Of a stretch of DNA of 64,000 bases, positions 1-11,648 are shown in pieces. How positions within the stretch are numbered: position 1 is the first letter of the stretch; each line of letters opens with the position of its first letter. Below the pieces are notes generated by a model that was given only the letters and a program-made list of their open reading frames with translations, did not search any database and was not told where the DNA came from. This DNA comes from Labyrinthula sp. Ha. Taxonomy: Eukaryota; Sar; Bigyra; Labyrinthulida; Labyrinthulaceae. The position numbers and the translations under genes are program-made. The DNA lies in contig JAALGZ010000012.1 in assembly GCA_015227615.1 (NCBI GenBank), forward strand, positions 1,240,001 to 1,304,000, in the 5' to 3' direction.

Positions 1-1
1 G

Positions 2-505
2 TGTCCACTTTGCAGAGTGCCTGTATCATCAGCCACTTATAACTATCAAATAGCTAAAGAAGTATAAAATGTTGAAATAAGCTGTAAATACTGCGTTGAA
101 AAAGTATTGCTAAAACATATCGATCAGCATGAAAGCAGCTGTGAAGCATTAAAACAAGAACAGGAAAGGATAAGAAATGAAAATTCAAGGGAAATAACCC
201 AGGTAAACAGAAGTACTTTTGACTGTCCTTTTAAAGCTACGGGATGTGTGGCACAAAATCTGGATGTCTACTCGTTGAATGCTCATTTAGATCAAGCTCA
301 TGCTAATGATGGCCAATTATCAGAAGTTTGTCCTGTTTGTGTTTCTATGCCTTGGGGAGATCCTAATTATAGATCCAAAAATTTAAAAGAACATATTAAA
401 CTGAGGCATAAATTTGAGTATGGAAATTTTGTGCAGTATGACACTGCTGACAATGAAGCTGCTATTCTCCAACAGGTTCTAGCAAGATCCGTGCTAGAGA
501 GATAG
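2..505 (+). pseudogene. RNF114/RNF166-type RING and Di19 zinc-finger E3 ligase, 3' part, possibly broken
   Basis: This is the 3' part of a gene cut by the window edge. The first codons read CPLCRVPV, the end of a RING finger. A C2HC-like finger follows (CKYC near 83-94, then HxxxxxxC), and then a Di19-type pair (CPFKATGC with HLDQAH; CPVC with HIKLRH). The stretch PVCVSMPWGDPNYRSKN is a signature of the RNF114/RNF125/RNF138/RNF166 family. The tail (AAILQQVLARSVLER) resembles the ubiquitin-interacting helix of that family. The family are E3 ubiquitin ligases. One in-frame TAA lies at 65-67, between the RING and the C2HC finger. A GT..AG intron there (62-81) would be 20 nt and would shift the frame, so I could not remove the stop by splicing. 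The gene may be a pseudogene, may use an unusual splice site, or may carry an assembly error. Family assignment is firm; status is uncertain. Confidence 0.7.
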
Positions 506-575
506 ATAATTGGATAAAGCTATGATACTGTGGTAAATTTCATTTGATTTTTAGGATATGTTTTTGTAAACAGTG

Positions 576-1702
576 TTCAGATATTTTCATTGAACTTGTT
601 AAACAGGAATATCCTATATATTTGACTAAGCTATACCAAGCAGTTATCTAAGTTTGAGTACATCATAATGTTGTCCATTTACATATAACAAGTTTACTTT
701 GGCTCTTTCTCCTGGACATGTGGTGAATAAGCAATATCCTTTGTTTTCTTCTGTATACACGTTAACTTGTACTTGATATAGTTGTGAAGCTGCTATAAGC
801 TCTATTTGACCTCGCCAATTCCCACTTCGAATTTCATCACAGTATTCTTCTATAGAGTATTCAAAACCTTTTTCTGCTTGAATCCATTCCAGGATTGTCA
901 TTCCGTTGTAGAAAGTATTATGGTTTTTAGATATCCAATCGAGTAGTATTGATCGAAGTTTTTTAGCATTAAGTTTTTTTGTCTTGAGTTGCTTAGATAA
1001 TCCATAATATAAAGAGTGAAATAAACACATCCCATCTGGTGGTTGAGAAACAATAACTGCTTCAGATTCCTTCACAAAAGATTTTACTGATAGTTCTAAT
1101 TCAGCTCCAGGTTTCTTGAACTTAGAAGATACTTTCTCAAACAGTTTAGTTGCATCTTATAGACTAGGGATTCTTGGTCTCTTTCTACTTATCAATCTTC
1201 TTGTCACAGAATTGTTTGAACTGTTGCTTTGTGTTGAAAGCTCTTCATCGGCTGGTGTTTTGTGAAAGATACTTCGGATAGCTGAAGAAATAGAAGAAGA
1301 TCTCTTTTTTCTCGTTCCAATTTGACTTGAAGTAGTTTTTCCTTCATTCACTTCCTCTTTTAAATTCTTTGTAGAAAGACCCAATTTTTCAGTAAAAGAA
1401 AATCGTTTGTTTCTGTTTCTGTCCGTGGAAGTAGTTGTGGATAAAGGACTCAACTGTTTTCCAAGTCTTCGCAAACCTTTTAAAGCAGATAGCAGAGAAC
1501 TTCTTCTTTTCTGTTTCTTTGTAACTGGAGTCATTGTATTGTTTTATATATTATCAGAAGTTATTTCTTATTCTTATCCAATAGTTTTGGCTTATCGAGA
1601 ATTATTGATGACTAAAATGCACACTGCAAAAATATAGTCGATCCAAAATACAAAATTCTTCCTTTTAATTACAAACATGGTGCACAAAGTGTGCTCTAGG
1701 TA
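576..1702 (-). repeat. Inverted segmental copy of the OTU-protease locus (partner at 52860-53988)
   Basis: The reverse complement of this 1.13 kb stretch matches 52860-53988 almost base for base, over the 5' flank, the coding region and about 60 bases after the stop. Similarity starts at CACCTAGAGCACACTTTGTG and stops after AATATCTGAA. Outside these limits the flanks are unrelated. I saw no terminal inverted repeats or target-site duplications, so the mechanism is unclear. An imperfect palindrome (GCACACTTTGTGC) sits at the 5' boundary of both copies. Confidence 0.9.
644..1534 (-). pseudogene. Broken copy of the OTU-domain cysteine protease gene
   Basis: This copy has the same layout as the gene at 53033-53923: a basic Ser/Lys/Arg-rich N-terminal region of about 130 residues, then an OTU domain with the PPDGMCLFHS active-site segment and a C-terminal QHYDVLKL strand. 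The reading frame is interrupted about once, so it is probably a recent pseudogene of the duplicated locus. Protein identity to the other copy is very high, with only a handful of substitutions over almost 300 residues. OTU proteases remove ubiquitin or related modifiers in eukaryotes and also occur in viruses and mobile elements, so whether the locus is of host or element origin is open. Confidence 0.8.
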
Positions 1703-4700
1703 AAATCTTGGGCTAATCTTATATACTCTAGGAATTGTGATCATATGAAAAGTAGCTACTATTGAATGAGATAGGAAGTGCTATTTATAACTAAGAGAAT
1801 AAAGAATACTACAGAACTCTATGTTTAGTCTTCTTTATTCGTATTTAGCTGTGCTAGTTACTCGATTAGAACTTGGTGAGTGGTATATTTATTATAATAA
1901 ATGAGTTTAATTTTTTCGCTCTGGCTGAGGTTCTCTTTTCTTGTTTTTAATGTGGGTTGAGTTTGCTTAACTGTGAGAAAATGAAACTTCTCGTTATCTT
2001 CCTTTGTTCAAACTCTGTTCAATTGTCATATAAAAATTCTAAAATACCGGTTAAAGTTGCTTCAAGGCAAATATAGTTGCAGTTTTTTTGGTACTGTGCT
2101 TCTCAAAAGTGTCGCAACTGAAAAGTGCGGAAAGAGCAAGTGAAATATGTGAACAACTAGTTCAAACCGGGTACCAAGCCTTAAATAAACTGAGTCCTCA
2201 ATCTTCGCTCTTTGATAAACATGCTAATTCTTTCTATGCTTCTTTTCGATTTGTTTTTGGTTTTTTGGCCCCAGCTGCGTTAAGCTATGGATAGCCAAAG
2301 CGCCATCGCTCTTAATGTCGCGATACTGGTGACAGGTAAGATTAATATATCTTTCTCTTCCCATTCCTTTCTTGAAACTTGGCAATTCTTTCAAATGGTA
2401 ACATCATGGTAATCTACTAATTTCTCTTTAATAGTTCTAGATAAAGATTCTTGAAAGTCGAGAATGTCACTTATTATTCCAATGAAGCTCTTACTGACAT
2501 TGCTGCTTATTATCCTTGCTTTGTTTAGTTTTGTTGCCCACGCTAACTCTGGACTCTCTGTTTTCTCCTCAGAATTAATAAAATAAAATTTAAATTATGG
2601 TTAGTAAAGGAAACCAACCCTATATTTTAGCTATCTAGGCGGTGGGTAAAGTGAGAACTCCAACTTCAAAGTTCTTGCTCAATAAAAAAAAGAATACAAT
2701 GAAATCTTACCGAAATAGTTACTATACGAAATGATTATGAACAGTTATCACCAACTCTTCACTTGCCCAAGGCTTGTTTTTATTAGAAATGGCAGTTTTT
2801 TTTTGAGATTTAACGTTCCGTGAAGATATTCTATTTTTCGCGTTGTTTCAAATGAATGAATATGTGATACATGACGGGTAATATTAAAAAAGCAGAAGCA
2901 AATTTATGAGATCCAAACTTTATGTTACACTGGTTAGATTAGTCTCTTCGCATAAGCTATACAATGGATTTTGCCTAATACAAACGGAAAGTTGCAAGCT
3001 ATTCTTAACCTTATTTCCTAGGCGAGTTATTTAAAAAGTTCTCTCATTATCTATCAGGAAAGGAGCTTTGTGATCTACTGTATAGCGGATGAAATTTACC
3101 TTACCTTATTTATTTAAAACCCACTGTGAGAAAGATGAAATATCATGTTGAATAAGCTGTTTTCATGTACTGTTTAATATATTTTGTCACTAAACTTCCT
3201 TTGGAGATATTATACTCACTAAATATAGCACTTCAACTCTCTTAGTTTGTTTGAATTTCCCATTTTTTGTGGATTTGAGTTTTCTTGGCATAGTAGTGTA
3301 AGATTATTACTGTAATTAGTTTAGTTTCAACTGTGTTAAGGTCTGAAAACCCCTAAAAACTTATCTGTTTGTTTTAAAGTATTTTGCTTTCAATGAGATT
3401 TTTTTACCTTAAAAAACTCAAAGCACACCGTTTTATTTGAAGTTCACTTATTGTGCTATTGGGTGGATTATTACTTAACTAAAGCTGCCGAAAACAATCA
3501 TAGGCATTATAAATATTTGGATAATTGAAATTTAATTTCTTTTAGATATCATACATAAACATGGCGATCGGGTGTTCTCTTATGCAGAGCTTATTTCTCT
3601 CTAATTTCGAGGATTCTTGGAATTAAAATCTGTTTCAGCATAAGAGAGTTTTTTATTGGTAAAATCATATGCCATATCTTTAATTTTCTTGCAACAGATA
3701 TTTTTCTCTACCCACATATGGTTTGTAATATACATATAATAATTTGAAGCCCGAAAGTTCTTTTTCTGAATCAATTTTTTATCATAATTGGGTATATGTA
3801 ACCTGTGACTTTGAGGCAATGGAAGTTAAAAGAAACTAATTTTGCTTGTAAGAATTTTTTCAGGTCTTGAAAACTTAGGCAAAAATATTAAAATAAGAAA
3901 CATTGGAATTCTTAAAGGATAATGAAGTAACTAATATATGCTCTATGTAACTTCATCAGCATATTAATGTTAAGAATCTGGAAGCACAAAAATATAAATA
4001 GATCATATGGCTCGTTTTGTATGGTTCTGAATCAAAAATAGACTCTTTTGATCATCTAGCTTTAAATATAGGAACCCGTGATTATCCAGCAATTTCATTT
4101 CTTAATGCAAGTTTTAGACAGGTTTTTATTAACGGAGAGGATTAATAATCTGATAGATACACTTTCCAATATGTATATCTATGTCTATTTTAATAGTAAA
4201 CCTAAGTTTCACTTTCAAGAGATCTACCCAACATCTACAAATAGTATAACAATTAAGGTATCTAAGCTTTAAGTAAAAAATCTTTTGACCTTAGCACATT
4301 TATTATTCTTGTGTTCACGTGTAGCACCTGCTACATATCCACCCACTAGATATTAAACTTGTAGTGTGCTATTTTCCTAAATATTTTCAAGACAAAAACT
4401 TCATACCAAAATTTTCGAAACTGAAGCATAAAACTGGCATGGAAGCATTAATACAAAGAGAGAGTAAAGTTTCTTCTGTGGACTTAATTCTCTATTGTGT
4501 GAATATTAGGGTTTGTGGGCTCAATCTGATTTAATTACTTCTCATACAGTATTCACAGTTTCTTATGTCTTCTAATTAATCTAGAGTTTATATGGTCTTA
4601 TGAAACTATTAAAGAGCAAGCAATACATGAACAAGTCCTATACATACGGGTCTAGAAGTAAAACCAAGTTTGCTTTATTATAGCAACTAAGAAAACAACT

Positions 4701-6049
4701 TTTCATATGAAGTTGTGATCAAACCTTTGATTTTCTTGGCGAGTATATGAATTTGTATAGCTAGTAAGCTCAGGCTTACTTTTAAAAATCTGCTATTTCT
4801 CAGAACTACGGAAAGTTTCCATTTATTCTCAACATTCTTCTTAGGAAATCAACCTTTACGAGGAATTATCTTAAAGAAAAGACCTAATTAGAATAGTTTG
4901 TGTAAGAGGAATATCTTTGGCCATTGCGAGATAATCGATTTAAAATTGCAAAATTTGTATTACCCATGAGTTATGAGACTCCCCTTGAAATTGGGAAAAT
5001 ATATCCTTGGGTGTCTCAGCTAATGTCTTCCACTACATCTTAGCTTTTTATCTACTAAACAAGTATTTTTTCTTGCCAATACTTGGTTTTCATTATATAC
5101 GGAGGGAAGATTACACTACTCCTGCAACTTATATGCAGTTTGTATTTTGGCAACATATAAGCTGTTGGGATGAAAAGGTGGATGCAAAGCCTTTTCGGTT
5201 GAATCTTGCTTACACTCTAGCTTGTAATTGTTTTTTTCTCTCTTATCTTTTTCAATTTATCACAGATACAGTCATTGAGCAAGAAATCGCTTTTTATTTT
5301 TGGTTTCTGTTAAGGAGCTATCCTTACCCTATAGACTGAATTGATTCGCGCTTTCGCATCAGTACAAGGAATACTAAGCAGGAGCAATTGAGTATTTATG
5401 TGTAAGATTATCATGAACTTTAGATAATAATACCTTTTCTTTTATTCTAACGCCCCCCCCCGGGAGCATAGGTGTAACAGACCATATATTTGCTGTCACG
5501 ACGGGTTTATATTGAATTGTCAAAACGAGGAACCGGTGATGAAACTTTGTTCAGGTATAAACTTAGGTATTTGGATATCTCTATCAATGTTCTAAAACTA
5601 TCTTAGTTCATATCAAGTTTCAGCATGATCCAGCTTTATGAGATTACTCAACCCTGGTCTATTGTGTCTAATCTTACGTTATGGTTCACTTAAGTGTTTC
5701 TTTTTCAAAATTAGATGTTGATTTAGAGTACTTGACGGTTAAGCATAACAATAGTTACACATTAACCTTGAACAACGGTTAACGCTCTTCAGTATTCCTG
5801 CTATGGCTACGCTTAATACAATATTTCACAAATGCACTAGATTACCTGGAAAACACTGTAGACACGAGTCGGCCATGTACTATGATGACACTAAAGGGCT
5901 CTTTGCTATAAGGTCCAGCTTTAATATAGAAAACAATTATTCTAGAGGGATTACTTGGGATCATATCTCTCCTTAAGACCCTACTATATTCACCCTACTT
6001 AAGTATTGACACGAGCCTGTTCTGTAGAGTGTCGAGGTATTTCATATAA
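1703..6049. other. Gene-poor AT-rich region
   Basis: There is no recognisable gene over 4.3 kb. Reading frames present are short, mostly lack ATG starts and have a composition expected of AT-rich noncoding DNA. A run of ten C residues at about 5453-5462 is odd in this base composition. The open frame at about 5007-5339 (110 codons, no ATG at its start, rich in Phe/Leu/Tyr) has no recognisable domain and is probably chance. No tRNA or transposon structure was seen. Confidence 0.5.
2088..2294 (+). CDS. Possible exon of a small hydrophobic-tailed protein, unrecognised
   Basis: An open frame of 68 codons contains a helix-like stretch (SAERASEICEQLVQTGYQALNKL) followed by a hydrophobic end (FRFVFGFLAPAALSYG). 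It looks more protein-like than the surrounding chance frames. It lacks an ATG at its start, so it would need an upstream exon that I could not find. It could be a small membrane protein or chance. Confidence 0.2.
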   Translation: MVLCFSKVSQLKSAERASEICEQLVQTGYQALNKLSPQSSLFDKHANSFYASFRFVFGFLAPAALSYG

Positions 6050-6099
6050 TGACGTCATCGTGTTCAAAATCCAAGTTATGATAGTCTATGCCACGTCAT
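6050..6099 (+). promoter_or_regulatory. CRE-like TGACGTCA and GCCACGTCAT upstream of the membrane-protein gene
   Basis: A perfect CRE palindrome TGACGTCA lies at 6050-6057 and GCCACGTCAT at 6090-6099, 83 bases before the ATG at 6173. Both have the ACGT core bound by bZIP factors in many eukaryotes. GCCACGTCAT recurs at 12946, 58077 and 63517. Function is inferred from position and recurrence only. Confidence 0.45.
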
Positions 6100-6172
6100 C
6101 ACATGTTAATAAATTATTCGGGGAAAGAATTAAGGATATAACTCTTAAGATATAGTCCCCTTGAATCTCGCT

Positions 6173-8766
6173 ATGATTCAGAAAAATCCTATTGAGAATA
6201 ACCGACCCACAAAAAAGAAACAAATTGATATAAAAAACAAAGATACACTACCTCTCAACCAGGATATTGCTGTTAAGAGAGTAAAGCCTAATCTGCAAAA
6301 GAAATCTCCAACTTGGGTTGTTCATCACGAGGAAGAGGTATCAAAGTATACAGCAAGTACAAGTCTCACATTATTTGTAAGTTTAATTTTATATTTTATA
6401 TTTTAAGGCCTGTCTCTCTGTCAGTCTTAATTTATTGGGTTTAGTTACGATCTACGTCCTTCTTCTGGTTCATGTTCGCCTTACAGGGCATTCCAATATT
6501 GGGAAAGGACACAAATTTTTATATGACATTAAAAATTCGGGTGGAGAAGTAGTTGTAATAAATTAATTTTCTCTTACTCTTGATGAGTGGGGAATGATAG
6601 CGACTTCTCTCATCTGGCTGCTGTACTACGTTCTGGATATAATCCATACCCCAACTCTCGTTTTTACATGCTACATGTCAGTCGCCATTTTGTCCTCTTT
6701 TTTCACTGGCATTTTGCTCACAGAAAAATATATTGCAGCCCCATATATTGTTTACATTCTTCTTTCTATTTTTTCAATAAGTGCATTGAAATCTAAAATT
6801 TTTCCAACGGTTAAGAAAACGGTTTTCCTACTAGTGCTATCCGTTGAAATTTTTTCTTACGCGATAATTGCAATAATTTTATTTGTTTACTCTGCTTTTG
6901 AATATGAAAATAGTTGGGATATAGAAACTAAGAAAGAATATCATTTACTCCTTGATTGCGAAGATGCTCAAGAACTGGAGGAGCTGCCTGAAGACGCCTC
7001 AGCAGAAGAATTTGAAGCTGTATTTATTGATTGCAATGAAGCTTTTATTTTATGGGCTTCGCCTTTGATCTTTGTTTGTGGCAGTATTTTGTTTAGTGGA
7101 GTTCTTTTTTTCTTCTACAGAGCTGAAAAGGAAAGGTCCCAAACAAAAGCAATTGCTAAATTAGAACCCACTGCTCAAATTTTCATTTGGTTTGTTTTAT
7201 TCTCTGTTTTTGGGTTATACATTGCAGCTTCTATTTCATCTGCAACTACTGCGCTAGCAGATACAATTTTAAGTCTATCTCTCGTTAGTTTAATTCTGGT
7301 ATGTGCAATTTATAGCACAGTTTTTGGATTAGATTATATAAGAAGCCAGTTTGAACAAACTTCTTTAGGCATCAAGGCTATTGAAATAGGGAGCTCAGAT
7401 TGGGGAAAATCATTAGCTGTTATTCTATTGTCTCCAGCTTTCTTAATTTTTCTCGTCGTCGATTTTTTGAAGCAATTTATGAGAAAGCACGCTTGCTGTA
7501 AAAAATACTATGGGGATATGACAGAAGAAGAGAAACAACCTCATTTTACAAAAAAAGTACAAAAAGCTGTGAATGCTTCCTTGACATGGAATTTTGGAAG
7601 CATTCTGCCTAAAATTTTGGTTGTTGGAATGGCATACTTCTTGCTTTCTGTGGGTATTACAAGAATGACAGTGGTTTTTTTAAGCTACTTACGTGAGCAA
7701 CTTGAATCTTTTTCTTTACTTCTAATTACTTTTATTCTCTTATTTGTTGGACTTTTGATGTTTATGATTCCTGTAAAATCTTTTGTCATTTAGTTATTAT
7801 ATTAGGTAATACCTGGAGTGCCTGTGTACATTGTTCTTGGACTTTTACTAGTTCCAGTTGCTGAAGCAGAGTTTGGTAGTTTAGTTTTAGGAATTCTTTA
7901 CGCGCTTTTGGTTAGTCTTTGTTTAAAGCTTTTTGCACTTGTTCTACAACAAAAAATAATTGGAGAAGGATTTGGAAGTACAAATGTAGCTGTTCGAAGA
8001 GCAGTTGGAGTAAATTCAATCACAATTAGAGCAATGAAAAAAATTCTAATGACAAAAGGATTATCTTTTGGAAAAGTTGCAATCCTAATTGGTGGTCCAG
8101 ATTGTATTTTTTTATGTATTTTGTAAATTTTAGGGCCTACAAATGTTTTGGTTCGTTTTTTTATTCAAATAAAATTCTTAGACTGGTTTGTTGAGATTAG
8201 ATGTGTTTCAAATGATGCTTGGAACTCTTCCAGTAGTCTTCTTAATTCTTCCTACAATTGTTTCTGGCGCGATGTTGATTAAGACAGCTGAGGAACCAGA
8301 TAATTCTGCATTCAGTGCACTTTCGACAATTTCTGTGTTACTAACTACGATTGTACAAGCTGGATCAATGTTGGTTGCAACAAATGTAATTGCATCAGGA
8401 GCAGTAAAGTATGAAAAAGAATTGAGTGAAGAAGAACCTGATCAAGAAGTTTTAGAGTTAGATAACCAGAGGAGAGCTGTGGAAGCAAGGTACAAGGAAA
8501 TAACTAGTTGGAATAATTTAACAAAGTTTTGGAAAAAGAGTTTGATTATTGCTGTTATTGTGATGACTATTTGTTGTTACAGTTTTCAGTTGTTTGGTTC
8601 TAGTCTTTTTGTTGATTATGAAATTACTGATTCAGTAGGAGATGCTTTGAGCGGAAATGCACTGTTCTTGGTTACCAATGAAGGCTGGGTTGTGTTAGTT
8701 TTGTTTTCTGTCTCTAGTTTCTGGTACTTTGTCTTCCATAATTCACATAAGAACAAGGAACAGTAA
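6173..8766 (+). CDS. Multi-pass membrane protein, six exons, GGPDWPTNVL motif, family not named
   Basis: Six exons join in one frame: 6173-6376, 6408-6554, 6588-7784, 7806-8103, 8134-8150 and 8182-8766. The introns are 31, 33, 21, 30 and 31 nt, all GT..AG. Exon 5 is only 17 nt. The product is about 815 residues. It starts with a Lys/Pro-rich soluble N-terminus, then has many hydrophobic segments, an acidic loop (near DAQELEELPEDASAEEF) and a conserved-looking core: GVPVYIVLGLLLVPVAE, AVRRAVGVNSITIRA, VAILIGGPDWPTNVLTGLLRL and MMLGTLPVVFLILPT. I recall similar cores in uncharacterised algal and stramenopile membrane proteins but cannot name the family. The PVY...G segment loosely resembles the DedA/VTT re-entrant loop. 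It is probably a transporter or scramblase-like protein of an internal or plasma membrane. The ATG at 6173 is chosen because earlier in-frame codons are not ATG. Confidence 0.85.
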
Positions 8767-11495
8767 TGGAGACTGTGCTGTATGGTTAATGCAGATGAGG
8801 GTAAAGGAAATTTCTTAGATTTATGGGCTAATAGATTGTTTCCGATGTAAGTTTAAGCATTTCTCCTTAGAATTTTCCATCCTATTGCCATGTACACCTT
8901 GACTTTATTTTCAATGAATAGGGGAAAGAACACCTTGCAGTACCTTTTATTAGCCACTTACCTAATGACATAATGTCAGGAAACTTATATTTTTAATTTC
9001 TTTCTTGTTTGATTCCTATTTGATAAATAGTCTTCTTAAAAATACTTTTTTCTGCTGGCTGGTTACATAGTCTCTTCCTTAATTTGTTTTACTCCTTGCA
9101 TGTGAACATTTTTTTTTACTGTCTCCAGCCTGATCTATTTTGTCTTCTATGAGGTTCCTCTTTATACTCTCACCTCACTTCTTTGCCTGTTAGTATGATA
9201 AGAGCTTTCACGTATTCTGTTCTTCTCGAGGGTGTTATCAGTACTTTTTGCTCAGGCTCCAACTTCATCGACGAACGAAGCACTCTTTAAGAAAATGTCC
9301 ATCTAAGACCTTAGTGTAAAGGTATCCTTGTCTGGAAGGTTCTGCATGTATCCAATACGGTGCCAATTTCTTAAACAAGTGTTAATGAAGCTGTTCTCAA
9401 AGAGACAGAAAAATATAACAAAAAATAGAACCATATCTATAAAGTGACTTGCTCTTGGGTAAGTAACGAGTTTGATTTATTGATGTTTTAAAAATAAATC
9501 TTTTCTCCATATTGTTCTTATTGATTGGTTGTGATAATTTCCCAACTATTTCGTTTGATTGTTGTCAATCAACTGATTATCAATACATAATTGGGCCACA
9601 CGACGTTAGGAAGAATAATCAAAAAAATCATATTTCTTTTTTGCACCGTACCAAAAGGTTCAAAGAATAGGTCACGAGGCTCAAATGTCCGAGCTCCCGA
9701 ATTACTGCCGGTTTATAGGATCTTTTTATCTGCTTCTTCATGCGGATCTAAGACCAGGTGATAGTTTTATGGTTATTTGGCCTAAAGCTGTGGAACCCAG
9801 CATTGTTTTGATAATCAATTGACAATCAGAATAAGATTAGAATTATTTGATGAAAATGAAAATCCCAATTTTTTTATTGATAATCAAAATCAAGATAAGT
9901 ATCAAATAATTATTCATAATTTTTATAAAATCTGCTGCCGACTCCTGGGTAATCAAGTTTTAATGCCGTTTCACTAAATATGGAGTCGAAAGTAGCAAAG
10001 GCGTTCCTAAAGGTGCAGTCTAAGAAAGTTTCTCATTGAGATATTCGGCATTCCTACTCTCACTCGAAGCAAATTTTGGGAGTCTTGAGAAGACTCAAAG
10101 ATCCCTCAAATTCTCCGTGATAATTCATTTGAGAATGCTGAGAACATTCAAGGAATTGATAAATTTCCTCAAATATTTTTCAGAAAATGTCTGGAGTAAT
10201 GCTAAAAAGGCAATATAACCCATTCTCTAGATAGCCAAGCACTCCTCTTGCAACGTACTTTAGAAGTTGAACCCATGCAATACAAAATTGACTTCCAAAC
10301 CCAATGATTCATCCCTAGCTTATTTCTATGTTGATACTGGTACGAAACTGGTAAACCAGTAAACCGTAGCAACTAAAGAGTTAGAGCAATGACTCATATA
10401 AGCATTTACTATTGAGATTTTCAAACTTGTTCGTTCTAATTTAAGGTGTCTGTAAGATTTCTTAAACAATCTAACTGGTCAGCAAAAAATTCGTTGAGCA
10501 TGGCTGAGGTTAAGGCGTAAGATGCGGCTGCACCTCTACCTATAGCTACTGAGCAACATGCCGCTCTTCATATTACGCAAAAGAGGGAAAGTATGAAGGT
10601 TACACTATATTGTCCTCTTTTAAATTTAAACTATACATATTCGATAATGTTCGGGTCTTTTCCCCCATTTAGAGACCTTTTGGTGCAGCGAAGGCCGGGT
10701 TTTTTCTTTGTCGTTAGGAGTAAGGCAACAAAATGCTGTTGAGTTCCTTGAGTTGAAAGAATCTTCTTCTTTTTTGTGGTTAAGAGAATACTTGGGTTCA
10801 ACCTTTACTTTATATCATTTATAACTTCGTCTTTAGTGCTATGACTTTCTACCACCTACTCCTTGAACTTCAAAGTACTCCAGATATGAATACGTTTCGC
10901 TTTCTTCTAAAACATATATGTTTTCTTTTTTTTTCAATTAACTACAAGTAGTTCGTGAAACTTTTCCATTATTCCAAGATGTGGTCAGTTTTTAAATATG
11001 TTTAAGTTGGTAGATAATTCGTGAATCAGAATAAGTAAGGACAATAGGACGATGATGCGCCCATCAGTTCAAACTTAAAATTTGAATTCTGGCATCGGAA
11101 GCAGACGCGTCTTAGACGAGCTTTATCCCGAAAACAGTTTTGAGAAATATACACTTGTTTATTTTATATAAATATATTCGAGAGTTGGTTTTTAATTGCA
11201 TGAGCTCTCGTATCTCGATGATTATATTGGGATGATTAATGGACTTTTCACCGCAAGTTTTGATGAGGCAAGAGAGTATCGGCATTGGTTGCCGTTTGGT
11301 TCTTGCCTAATGCTGCCTATTGGGATAAGCAGTAAATACGGCAGCTGCGCAGATTCCACTTTGTTTTAATTTAACCAAGCTACCTGAATTAGCATTACTT
11401 CTAGTCAGAAAATTGCACCGATTGGATGCTACACGAAGCATGATTACGCAGTCATTATATCTATCAACATATCGTTAGGGAATATGTAGTGGAAA
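8767..11495. other. Gene-free AT-rich region
   Basis: I see no gene in these 2.7 kb. Short AT-rich inverted words recur (variants of TTGATAATCAATTGACAATCA near 9540-9590 and 9810-9910) without forming a clear element. The 60-codon frame near 10036 lacks an ATG and looks like chance. Confidence 0.5.
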
Positions 11496-11648
11496 GTGGT
11501 ATTTCTTAGGGGAAATGCGTTGGCGAAAAAACGGAACTATGCCGTGAAATATTCCATTACCATCGAAAATCTTGTGCGTCACGATAAGTTTCCACTTAAT
11601 TTCGTAGGTAAAAAACAAAGCTTAAAAGAGAAAAGAAAAACATCAAAG

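Noticed and set aside
65-67. Reassigned TAA codon (ciliate-like genetic code)
   Set aside because: TAA, TAG and TGA all end well-supported genes here (OTU and SDR with TAA, the thioesterase with TAG, the triple fusion and PSF2 with TGA), and no other gene needs a stop read as sense.
5007-5339. 110-codon open frame, possible membrane protein
   Set aside because: It has no ATG at its start, no recognisable motif and a composition typical of AT-rich chance frames; no joining exons were found.
5453-5462. Run of ten C residues as a regulatory element
   Set aside because: Likely a simple homopolymer; no nearby gene or partner motif supports a function.
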